From NCBI GenBank assembly GCA_034437895.1, contig DAOTTO010000358.1, positions 1-64,000 on the forward strand: a stretch of 64,000 nucleotides of DNA, read 5' to 3'. This document shows positions 57,184 to 64,000 of this stretch, piece by piece. Position numbers and translations under genes: made by a program. The notes beneath the pieces are model-generated. The model searched no databases. It saw only the letters and a list, made by a program, of their open reading frames with translations, and was not told the DNA's origin. Position 1 is the first letter of the stretch; each line of letters opens with the position of its first letter. The stretch is from JANRLJ01 sp034437895. Its GTDB lineage: Bacteria > Chloroflexota > Anaerolineae > Aggregatilineales > Phototrophicaceae.

Positions 57184-57969
57184 TTACGATGATACTAAAC
57201 GTTGGCGTAGTGCCTCAAACATGAATAATGCGCCGGAAACCGACACGTTCAGCGAATCGGATAAAACGCCTTCCATAGGGATGCGGACGCGGCTGCTGGA
57301 TTGGGACAACCAATGAGCATCTAGTCCGCGATCTTCCGTCCCCATAATGACGGCAGATTTTTGGGTGAAGTCCACTTCAAAAATGGACTTTTCGCCTTCT
57401 ACGGCTGCCGCTACGATTTTATAAGTCTTTGAGTGCAGAAAGTCAATCGCGGTGGCGCTGCTAATGCTGTAGATATTGTTCAGGAATACTGCCCCGGTGC
57501 TGCTGCGGATGATGTTTGGATTATACAAATCGAGCGCAATGTCAATGAGTAAAACCGCTTTAAACCCGGCGGCATCCGCAGACCGAAGTAGTGCGCCGAT
57601 GTTGCCGGGTTTTTGTAAATTGACTAAGCCCAAGATATATGATGCACTGATTTCGTGAAGGTAAGAGACATCTTTGTGCTGCGTCTGCTTAATAACGGCG
57701 ATAACGGGCGATGGGTTCTCCCTGTAGCTGAGTTTTTCCATGATTTCGCGGGAGACTTCATAAACAGGTGCCGCTGGGAGCGTAACATCATTGTGATCTA
57801 AAGCAGGGCAGTAAAAAAGATAGTCAATCGCGTAACCACAGGTTACGGCGCGTTCTAAGTCGCGCTCGTAATCAATCACAAAGCGTTTTTCGCTCTCTCG
57901 ACCTTTTTTATCGCGCAGTTTGTTGATCTGTTTTACGCGGGGATTTTGTAAGCTAAGAATGCGTTTCAT
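57184..57969 (-). CDS. TrmH/SpoU-family RNA 2'-O-methyltransferase
   Basis: A 261-residue SPOUT methyltransferase. The N-terminal substrate-binding part starts RVKQINKLRDKKGR. The knot domain has motif 1 at LQKPGNIGALLRSADAAGF (about residue 120), motif 2 at VIMGTEDRGL (about 205) and motif 3 at PMEGVLSDSLNVSVSGALFMF (about 230). It likely methylates 23S rRNA or tRNA ribose. The start is the ATG at 57969. The upstream 213-base gap contains repeats. Confidence 0.9.
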   Translation of the reverse strand: MKRILSLQNPRVKQINKLRDKKGRESEKRFVIDYERDLERAVTCGYAIDYLFYCPALDHNDVTLPAAPVYEVSREIMEKLSYRENPSPVIAVIKQTQHKDVSYLHEISASYILGLVNLQKPGNIGALLRSADAAGFKAVLLIDIALDLYNPNIIRSSTGAVFLNNIYSISSATAIDFLHSKTYKIVAAAVEGEKSIFEVDFTQKSAVIMGTEDRGLDAHWLSQSSSRVRIPMEGVLSDSLNVSVSGALFMFEALRQRLVSS

Positions 57970-58018
57970 ACGTTTTTATTTTTAAGTCACAGATAAGTTT
58001 ATTAAAGAAAACATGAAC

Positions 58019-58080
58019 CACAGAGGAGACAAAGGTCACAGAGACTCGAATTCAAATTCTTGGTATCTTGGCGGCTCAAA
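58019..58080. repeat. CACAGAG-type dispersed repeat
   Basis: CACAGAG occurs at 58019 and 58037, an 18-base step (twice the 9-base step at 20503-20527). It is followed by a CTTGGTATCTTGGCGG stretch. This resembles a widespread class of non-coding intergenic repeats. Confidence 0.5.
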
Positions 58081-58122
58081 GACTTTAATTTACTGATATT
58101 ACGTCCCTAAGCGCGATATTCC

Positions 58123-58151
58123 GTAGGGGAGAGCTTCAAACTCTCTCCTAC
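58123..58151. repeat. palindromic hairpin downstream of ftsY
   Basis: GTAGGGGAGAG (58123-58133) pairs with CTCTCTCCTAC (58141-58151), one mismatch. It lacks a T-run, so it is a hairpin repeat or a poor terminator of the leftward ftsY. Confidence 0.5.
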
Positions 58152-58182
58152 AAAAGAGCAAAATCTGCGTAAGGTGAGGCAT

Positions 58183-59079
58183 TTAATTCTCATCAAAGAG
58201 GCTGCGGACAAAGTTATCCGGGTCAAAGCCGATCATATTGGCGATGCCTTCTCCCAAACCGACATACTGCACAGGTAAACCTAATTCTTGAAACACAGAA
58301 AAGATCATACCGCCTTTGGGTGTGCCATCCAATTTGGTGACGATAACGCCAGTGATGTTAATGATTTCCTTGAATTTCTTGGCTTGCTGGAGCGCATTCT
58401 GTCCGTTGGTGCCGTCGAGTACAAGCAGGACTTCATGCGGTGCGCCGGGAACGACTTTATCCGAAACTGAGCGAATTTTGACGAGTTCCTCCATCAAATT
58501 GTGATTGGTATGGAGCCGTCCAGCGGTATCGACGATTAAGATATTATAGCCGCGTGCTTTGGCGGCGGCGGTTGCGTCAAAAACAACAGCAGCGGGATCG
58601 GAGCCGGGTTTGTTGGCGATGACGGGTACGTCGGCACGTTTTCCCCATTGTTGCAGTTGTTCGATGGCGGCGGCGCGAAAGGTGTCGCCAGCAGCAAGCA
58701 TCACTCTGCGGGCAGGCGGGTTGTTCAGACGGGCGGCGAGCTTGCCGATTGAAGTCGTTTTGCCAGAACCGTTGACCCCTACTACAAGCACAATCGAAAG
58801 TTCACGTCCGCTGACATCCAAGGGGCGGGGAACTTCTAGCAAAGAACGCAGCGATTCACGCAGTGCTTTTTGTAATTGATCGTTGCGCCGCAGCCCGCGT
58901 GATTTGAGGTCTTTCATGACGATTTCGGTGGTTGGGATGCCGACATCGGCTTGAATCAAAGTGGCTTCAATATCGTCCCAAGTCTCATCGTCAATTTCCG
59001 CCGCACCGCTTAACATGCCTGCCAGCCGCCCGAAGAACGACGTGCGGGTTTTAGTCATGCCTTTTCCAAATAGGCTCAT
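58183..59079 (-). CDS. ftsY: signal recognition particle receptor FtsY
   Basis: A 298-residue NG-domain GTPase. G1 is GVNGSGKTTSIGKLAAR (about residues 105-121), DTAGRLHTNHNLMEEL follows (about 190), G4 is VTKLDGTPKGG (about 258), and the C-terminal part has VQYVGLGEG. The acidic A domain before N is nearly absent, so this is a compact FtsY. It receives SRP-ribosome complexes at the membrane. The gene stands divergent from moaC and tandem with the TrmH-family gene after a 213-base repeat region. Confidence 0.95.
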   Translation of the reverse strand: MSLFGKGMTKTRTSFFGRLAGMLSGAAEIDDETWDDIEATLIQADVGIPTTEIVMKDLKSRGLRRNDQLQKALRESLRSLLEVPRPLDVSGRELSIVLVVGVNGSGKTTSIGKLAARLNNPPARRVMLAAGDTFRAAAIEQLQQWGKRADVPVIANKPGSDPAAVVFDATAAAKARGYNILIVDTAGRLHTNHNLMEELVKIRSVSDKVVPGAPHEVLLVLDGTNGQNALQQAKKFKEIINITGVIVTKLDGTPKGGMIFSVFQELGLPVQYVGLGEGIANMIGFDPDNFVRSLFDEN

Positions 59080-59194
59080 TTTGTTGTCAGCCTTTAGTTG
59101 ATTATTTTAGCAGGGATCTTCTGCTCTTAAATACAGGAAACAAACTGAGAATACGATTTTCGAGTATACCTGTGATACAAGGGCAGTTCAAGAC

Positions 59195-59203
59195 TGGTAT
59201 AAT
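59195..59203 (+). promoter_or_regulatory. extended -10 promoter of moaC
   Basis: TGG-TATAAT (59195-59203), with a second TGC-TATAAA at 59206-59214, about 38 bases before the ATG. The -35 region is weak. Confidence 0.55.
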
Positions 59204-59240
59204 TGTGCTATAAAAGTCTAACGCTCGAAAGCATAAGTCG

Positions 59241-59723
59241 ATGGATAACGAACTGACGCATCTTGACGAAACAGGCCGCGCCGATATGGTGGATGTCGGC
59301 GCGAAGCCAGAAAGTGAACGCATGGCGGTTGCTGCTGGGACAGTTAGAATGCAGCCGAAAACGCTGCGCTTAATCAGTGAAGGTGTGCTGAAAAAAGGCG
59401 ATGTGCTGACGGTAGCACGTATTGCCGGAATTATGGCGGCGAAACGCACCTCAGAACTTATTCCGTTGTGTCATCCCATTCCTCTGACGAAAATAGGCGT
59501 TGATATCGAGATTGATGAGCAGGGGAGCGCGATACATATTACGGCAACGGCACGTACTGTTGGTAAAACGGGTGTCGAAATGGAAGCGCTGACGGCGGTG
59601 AGTGTGGCGGCGCTCACGATCTATGATATGGCGAAAGCGATTGATCGCGGAATGCGAATTGGCGATATTCGCCTGTTAGAAAAGCGCGGGGGTGTGCATG
59701 GTGATTATGCGGCTGACGAATAA
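59241..59723 (+). CDS. moaC: cyclic pyranopterin monophosphate synthase MoaC
   Basis: A 160-residue MoaC, acting with MoaA in the first step of molybdenum-cofactor synthesis. The active-site signature KRTSELIPLCHPIPLTK (about residues 62-78) is intact, as are DMVDVGAKPESERMAVA (about 13-29) and MEALTAVSVAALTIYDMAK. It is followed by the moaD-moaE fusion gene after 67 bases. MoaA is not in the window. Confidence 0.95.
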   Translation: MDNELTHLDETGRADMVDVGAKPESERMAVAAGTVRMQPKTLRLISEGVLKKGDVLTVARIAGIMAAKRTSELIPLCHPIPLTKIGVDIEIDEQGSAIHITATARTVGKTGVEMEALTAVSVAALTIYDMAKAIDRGMRIGDIRLLEKRGGVHGDYAADE

Positions 59724-59790
59724 GACACGCATCTGTCGCAGCCGGAAATGAAGTAGCCAAAATGTATTTGGGTGGGATTAAAGGTGAGTT

Positions 59791-60519
59791 ATGCAGGTGA
59801 ATGTGCTGTTATTCGCAACGTTAAAAGATATTGCCGGAAGCAATAAAGTCTCGCTGCTGCTGCCGGAGGAAAATGCGACAGTAGACGACATCAGGCGTGG
59901 CTTGATCGATCTTCATCCAGCGATTGAACGAAATGTTCAAGCGGCGATTGCGTCCGTGAATCGGGAATTTGCGCGGGGTGATAGTGTGGTTTTAGATGGA
60001 GATGAAGTAGCTTTCTTCCCGCCTGTTAGCGGCGGTAGTTCTGAATCACCAGAAAAACCTGAAATTTACCGTCTCCCAAATACGCCGATAGACCATGATG
60101 AAATCATTGCCACGATTACAACACCCGCCACAGGAGCAGTCTGCTTGTTTAGTGGTATGGTACGGGGGGAAACACAAAGAGAAGGTCATTTGCCGCAGAC
60201 GATGCGCCTTGAGTATGAGGCTTATGAGCCAATGGCAATTGTGAAGATGCAGCAAGTGGCGGCAGAAATCCGTGAACGTTGGCCTTTGGTTTTGGGTATT
60301 GCTATCGCACAACGTATCGGCCTGCTGAAAGTGGGGCAAAATACAGTTTTGATCGCCTGTTCCGCCGCACACCGCGACGACGGGTGTTTTGAGGCAGCAC
60401 GATATGGTATTGATCGCTTGAAAGAGATCGTGCCGGTCTGGAAAAAAGAAATCGGATTAGACGGAGAACGGTGGATTGAGGGGGGGTATCTGCCCTCAGT
60501 TGAGGATAACCACACCTAA
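59791..60519 (+). CDS. moaDE: MoaD-MoaE fusion (molybdopterin synthase)
   Basis: A 242-residue protein joining both molybdopterin synthase subunits. Residues 1-82 are MoaD, ending AFFPPVSGG with Gly81-Gly82 at the place where MoaD must be free to become a thiocarboxylate. Residues about 92-242 are MoaE (RLEYEAYEPMA, CSAAHRDDGCFEA, KEIVPVWKKEIG with the catalytic lysine). A similar fusion, MoaX, in Mycobacterium tuberculosis is cleaved after its Gly-Gly. The same processing may be needed here. It is preceded by moaC. Confidence 0.92.
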   Translation: MQVNVLLFATLKDIAGSNKVSLLLPEENATVDDIRRGLIDLHPAIERNVQAAIASVNREFARGDSVVLDGDEVAFFPPVSGGSSESPEKPEIYRLPNTPIDHDEIIATITTPATGAVCLFSGMVRGETQREGHLPQTMRLEYEAYEPMAIVKMQQVAAEIRERWPLVLGIAIAQRIGLLKVGQNTVLIACSAAHRDDGCFEAARYGIDRLKEIVPVWKKEIGLDGERWIEGGYLPSVEDNHT

Positions 60520-60597
60520 TTTTTCGGGTTACACTCTCACACAACTTGCACTATATTTTTTAAAAATTTATTTCCGGCATCATAAGGAGACAAACGC

Positions 60598-61839
60598 ATG
60601 TCAAGACGTGTTGTCGTGACGGGTCTAGGGATGGTTACACCATTAGGCCACACCGTCGAAGCGACCTGGGATGCGATCAAAAATGGGCGGAGCGGTGTAA
60701 GCCGTGTGACTCGTTTTGATGCAAGCACTTATAACGTCCAAATCGCGGCGGAAATCAAAGATTGGGATTCATCGCCGTATCTGTCTGCAAAAGATTTACG
60801 CCGTCATGACCGTTATCAATGGTATGCTTACGCGTCAGCTTGCCAAGCTGTAGCTCATGCAGGCTTGCAACTCACTGATGAGCAGCGTCCACGCACTAGC
60901 GTTATTGTGGGGTCGGCGGTGGGGGGTGTAGAGAGCTATCATGACCAGACACTTTTAGTCGATCATAGTGGTGATTTGCGTAAAGTATCGCCTTTTGGCA
61001 TTCCGATGCTGGTCGTCAATGGTGCCAGCAATATGGTGAGCATCATGCTTGGCGCGACGGGGCCTTCATATACACCTGTTTCGGCCTGTGCGACGGGCGC
61101 TGATTGTATTGGTCATGCGTTTGATCTGATTCGGATGGGCAAAATTGACCGAGCCATTACAGGCTGCGGAGAAGCACCGATTATCCCAATGGGACTTGGG
61201 GCATTTGATCGAATTCAAGCAACATCGCGGCGGAATGATGATCCTGCCGGAGCGATGCGACCTTTCGCAAAAGATCGGGATGGCTTGGTTTTCAGCGAGG
61301 GGGCAGGCGTTTTGGTTTTGGAAGAATTGGAAGGTGCGAAGGCACGGGGCGCGACTATCCTAGCGGAATTGGTGGGATATGGGTCTACATCTGATGCCTT
61401 TCATGTGACTGCACCAGAACCGGAAGGGATGGGCGCGAGCGAGGCCATTCGCCAAGCGATGCACAATGCTGAGGTGAATTTAACTGATATTCATTACATC
61501 AACGCGCATGGGACGGCGACCCAATTGAATGATCCGATGGAGACGAAAGCCGTTAAGCGTGTTTTTGGCGATCATGCCTATAAAATTCCGATGAGTTCTA
61601 CGAAAAGTATGACTGGACACGGAATGGGCATGACTGCGGCGATTGAAGCCATTTTTTGTGTGTTGGCGCTGCGCGATCAAGTTGCACCGCCGACCATTAA
61701 TTTGTACGAATCTGATCCAGAATGTGATCTGGATTATGTCCCCCATACCGCCCGCGAAGTGAACATGACGGTTGCGATGAGCAATTCTTTTGGCTTCGGC
61801 GGGCATAACGTCTCTTTGATCTTTAAGAAATATGAGTAA
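60598..61839 (+). CDS. fabF: beta-ketoacyl-ACP synthase II
   Basis: A 413-residue KAS II. The catalytic Cys lies in PVSACATGADCIGHAFD (about residue 163), the His residues in INAHGTATQLND (about 303) and SMTGHGMGMTAAIEA (about 340), and Lys in the STKSMTG part. It elongates fatty acyl-ACP with malonyl-ACP. AAGGAGA precedes the ATG. It overlaps closely with rnc, 2 bases downstream; no acpP or fabG lies next to it. Confidence 0.95.
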   Translation: MSRRVVVTGLGMVTPLGHTVEATWDAIKNGRSGVSRVTRFDASTYNVQIAAEIKDWDSSPYLSAKDLRRHDRYQWYAYASACQAVAHAGLQLTDEQRPRTSVIVGSAVGGVESYHDQTLLVDHSGDLRKVSPFGIPMLVVNGASNMVSIMLGATGPSYTPVSACATGADCIGHAFDLIRMGKIDRAITGCGEAPIIPMGLGAFDRIQATSRRNDDPAGAMRPFAKDRDGLVFSEGAGVLVLEELEGAKARGATILAELVGYGSTSDAFHVTAPEPEGMGASEAIRQAMHNAEVNLTDIHYINAHGTATQLNDPMETKAVKRVFGDHAYKIPMSSTKSMTGHGMGMTAAIEAIFCVLALRDQVAPPTINLYESDPECDLDYVPHTAREVNMTVAMSNSFGFGGHNVSLIFKKYE

Positions 61840-61841
61840 AA

Positions 61842-62543
61842 ATGGAACTGAACGAATTTGCGGAAATCCTCGGTGTGGAATTTAAGCAACCCGACCTATT
61901 GCGGCAGGCTTTGACGCACCGATCTTACATCAATGAGCAAACTGGTGAAGAAATTGGTGATAATGAACGCCTAGAATTTTTGGGTGATGCGATTCTTGAT
62001 TTTATCACGGCGGATATGCTCTATGTGCGTTTCCCAGATATGCCGGAAGGGGGAATGACTCGTCTTCGCTCGGCTTTAGTACGGACGGAAGCGCTGGCGC
62101 AGATGGCAATCGACTGTCGATTGGGCGAGGTGCTTCTTATCGGTAAAGGTGAGGAAAACAGCGGCGGACGAGAACGTACTAATAATCTCTGTCGGGCATT
62201 TGAGGCAGTGATAGGAGCGATCTATCTCGATCAAGGGTTGGATATTGTCAAAGGATTTATCATCCCACGTTTGAATCAAATGCAGCAGTATGTTATGGAA
62301 GCGGCGATCCGCAAGGATGCCCGCAGCCAGCTGCAAGAATGGAGCCAAGCAGCCCACAACCTGACTCCAGTTTACCGTACCGTGTCCTCTTCGGGACCCG
62401 ACCACGATAAGGCCTTTGAGGTCGAGGTTTTGATTGGGACGAGAGTGATCTCTACTGGCAGCGGACGCAGCAAGCAATCCGCCGCGCAATCGGCGGCAAT
62501 CACTGCCTTGGAATTAGTCGAAAGCGGTCAGATAGAGATTTAG
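61842..62543 (+). CDS. rnc: ribonuclease III
   Basis: A 233-residue RNase III, which processes rRNA and cuts double-stranded RNA. The signature NERLEFLGDAILDFI (about residues 46-60) includes the catalytic acidic residues. AFEAVIGAIYLDQG (about 120-133) carries the second. The C-terminal double-stranded-RNA-binding domain (about 158-228) ends near KQSAAQSAAITALE. It follows fabF after 2 bases and is closed by a GGGGCGAA..TTCGCCCC hairpin (62553-62577). Confidence 0.95.
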   Translation: MELNEFAEILGVEFKQPDLLRQALTHRSYINEQTGEEIGDNERLEFLGDAILDFITADMLYVRFPDMPEGGMTRLRSALVRTEALAQMAIDCRLGEVLLIGKGEENSGGRERTNNLCRAFEAVIGAIYLDQGLDIVKGFIIPRLNQMQQYVMEAAIRKDARSQLQEWSQAAHNLTPVYRTVSSSGPDHDKAFEVEVLIGTRVISTGSGRSKQSAAQSAAITALELVESGQIEI

Positions 62544-62552
62544 GACTTGCGT

Positions 62553-62577
62553 GGGGCGAAGTAGTTGTGTTCGCCCC
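62553..62577 (+). terminator. hairpin after rnc
   Basis: GGGGCGAA (62553-62560) pairs with TTCGCCCC (62570-62577), followed by AAATTT. The tail is weak, so termination may be partial. Confidence 0.5.
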
Positions 62578-62593
62578 AAATTTCCCTATATGC

Positions 62594-64000
62594 TTAACGC
62601 AGCCTGACTCCGATGACGGCAAGACGATGATCGGAGGCGGCATTGTTCTTGATAACGTTTGCACCTTCCAGCGGCAGGTTATTGGTCGTCCAGAGATAAT
62701 CCAGCCGCGCTTGCTGTCCTGTGCGGACAAAGGTTGCCGAATCATCAAGTGATGCGCCTGCAAAGGGGTCATTTAATCCGGATTGTCGCATCCGCTGGAT
62801 TAAATCTGAGTCGGGAACATTATTGAACGTTCCTCCAATAAGTGTGCGGCTGCGCCCTAATGAATCGCCTGTAAACTGATTACTGATGATATTGAAAATT
62901 TCATTAAGCTGCTGCTGCTGCTCTTGCTCTTGTTCGATTGGTGTACGTGCGGCATCTGTTGCCAGCAAAACCCCCAGCCAAGTATTGTAGAGCGTAATCA
63001 CGCCGCCATCAGGACGGATTTGGACGCGCTGCAAGCCAGTTTGAATACCGATACTCGTCAGTGGATAGCCATCGTCAAAGACAATCTCGATGCGTGAGAG
63101 GACAGCTAATCCCTGTAAGCTGCCATTGGTAGGATAGAAACGCGCATCCATGCCTAGCCGCCGCGCCAACCATAAAACCTGATCGACCCCAAAACTGGTT
63201 AACCGTCCCGTTTCCACTTCTTGCAAAAGTACCACGTCCGCGCCACTTTCCAGAACTGCACGGGCGACAGCTTCAAGATCGTAATACCAAAATTCGTTAT
63301 AGCCTGCGTGGACATTATAGGTAGCAACACGCACTAATTCAGGATTAGTCAGCCCTTCAACACGCGGAGGCCGTGCGGCGAGTGCGCCACCAATCGCTGC
63401 TGCCGCGATGAGGACAATCGCGGCAAAGGATTGAGCCATGCCGCCGCCGGGCCATGGAATGCGCCGACGGGTTTGCACCATGGGCAGGGCAGCGAGGAAG
63501 ACACCGAGTAGAAGCACAATCAGCCCTAACCCGCGAAAACCACGCAGCAGCGGTGGGATAATATCATTCAAAAAGTTAAGCTGCGGTGCGAGATTGCGTA
63601 CAAAAGCGTACTCAAAAGTGAACGAATCCGCAATGACGAGCAAAGTGAAGACAATCACCCCTAGAATGACCCAAATCGCGCTAAAATTGCGTTCTTTTTG
63701 GGCTTGTGGACGTGGCAGCCACCACCACATCATACTGACGAAAAATTGCGCCGTGACCAAAATGATAACCGCAATCGTGCCGCCGATTCTTGTACCAATG
63801 ACGATAAGCAGCGCGACTAAGAGCATCCACGACCAGCCGCGCACACTACTGTCGAACAGGCTGATGAATTCTCGCGCTTTGACCCGTATCCAAGGGATGA
63901 GGGGGAGTAATGTCGCCGTGATTGTCAACGGTACAAGGATGGGATATAGGATATAACTGCCCGACCCGCGTGCGATCATCGCATTCGGCAGGGCGAGAAG
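62594..64000 (-). CDS. membrane protein with endonuclease/exonuclease/phosphatase domain (5' end cut off)
   Basis: At least 461 residues. The frame is still open at the window edge (the codons before the ATG at 63979 continue without a stop), so the start lies outside. The N-terminal ~210 residues hold several membrane helices (e.g. MLLVALLIVIGTRIGGTIAVI, LGLIVLLLGVFLAALPMV). The C-terminal domain (about 230-461 of the visible part) has the metal-ion motifs RVATYNVHAGYNEFW and DVVLLQEVETG and the final ASDHRLAVIGV His. Such proteins hydrolyse phosphodiester bonds. Substrate and location of the active site relative to the membrane are unknown. Confidence 0.8.
   Translation of the reverse strand, partial: LLALPNAMIARGSGSYILYPILVPLTITATLLPLIPWIRVKAREFISLFDSSVRGWSWMLLVALLIVIGTRIGGTIAVIILVTAQFFVSMMWWWLPRPQAQKERNFSAIWVILGVIVFTLLVIADSFTFEYAFVRNLAPQLNFLNDIIPPLLRGFRGLGLIVLLLGVFLAALPMVQTRRRIPWPGGGMAQSFAAIVLIAAAAIGGALAARPPRVEGLTNPELVRVATYNVHAGYNEFWYYDLEAVARAVLESGADVVLLQEVETGRLTSFGVDQVLWLARRLGMDARFYPTNGSLQGLAVLSRIEIVFDDGYPLTSIGIQTGLQRVQIRPDGGVITLYNTWLGVLLATDAARTPIEQEQEQQQQLNEIFNIISNQFTGDSLGRSRTLIGGTFNNVPDSDLIQRMRQSGLNDPFAGASLDDSATFVRTGQQARLDYLWTTNNLPLEGANVIKNNAASDHRLAVIGVRLR

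Overview
The window looks like a piece of a Chloroflexota chromosome, most likely Anaerolineae-like. This is judged from gene content and protein style; I ran no database search. The pointers are TolB-type beta-propeller and LysM/L,D-transpeptidase surface proteins, a membrane Ser/Thr kinase with an NBR1-type Ig domain, threonine/proline-rich linkers in exported proteins, a tig-clpP-clpX block, lone housekeeping genes scattered out of their usual operons, and frequent TTG starts. It is dense with genes (about 50 protein genes and one tRNA) and mostly core metabolism and information processing. I see no prophage, transposase, CRISPR array or toxin-antitoxin module.

Layout. 1-3.1 kb: a nested palindromic repeat, then a GNAT acyltransferase / N-succinylamino-acid racemase-type enolase pair and proC. 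3.2-8.1 kb: the F1 part of an ATP synthase operon (atpA, atpG, atpD, atpC) without the membrane or delta/b subunits; atpG carries a C-terminal helix-hairpin-helix module. 8.2-10 kb: mreB and the NADH-sensing repressor rex. 10.2-19.4 kb: a small protein of an unrecognised family, a GbsR/MarR regulator, tRNA-Leu(UAG), tig-clpP-clpX, a metallo-beta-lactamase-fold protein, and an AAA+ ATPase followed by a second member of the unrecognised family fused to a degenerate receiver domain. 19.4-25 kb: an SDR enzyme, obgE, nadD, a tandem solute-binding protein, and a DoxX-type membrane protein behind a near-consensus Rex operator. 25-32 kb: HD protein and Ser/Thr kinase, fumC, sodA, and two tandem DMT transporters. 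32-40.3 kb: a cell-surface cluster of a LysM/YkuD transpeptidase, a TolB propeller protein, an M23 peptidase, a modular PPC-type exported protein and a lipoprotein. 40.3-51.5 kb: an S1-domain protein, prfB, rpoC (without rpoB), an exported glycosidase-like lipoprotein and a gyrA-like gene. 51.6-64 kb: a BTAD regulator, rel/spoT, moeA, VKOR, a TrmH-type methyltransferase, ftsY, moaC, a moaD-moaE fusion, fabF, rnc and a membrane endonuclease/exonuclease/phosphatase protein cut by the window edge.

How genes connect. Rex (NADH/NAD ratio) probably controls the DoxX gene 15 kb away. moeA, moaC and the moaDE fusion are part of molybdenum-cofactor synthesis. The kinase and HD protein form one operon. 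tig-clpP-clpX form a protein-quality operon. Several promoters have an extended -10 (TGN-TATAAT type) and little or no -35.

The most unusual points are: the F1 gamma subunit with an appended HHH domain; the two-member unrecognised domain family, one member fused to a receiver-like domain beside an AAA+ ATPase and a 24-bp palindrome; a GyrA that lacks the GyrA box; rpoC on its own tandem promoters; an RF2 gene with no programmed frameshift; and a MoaD-MoaE fusion whose Gly-Gly end is internal.
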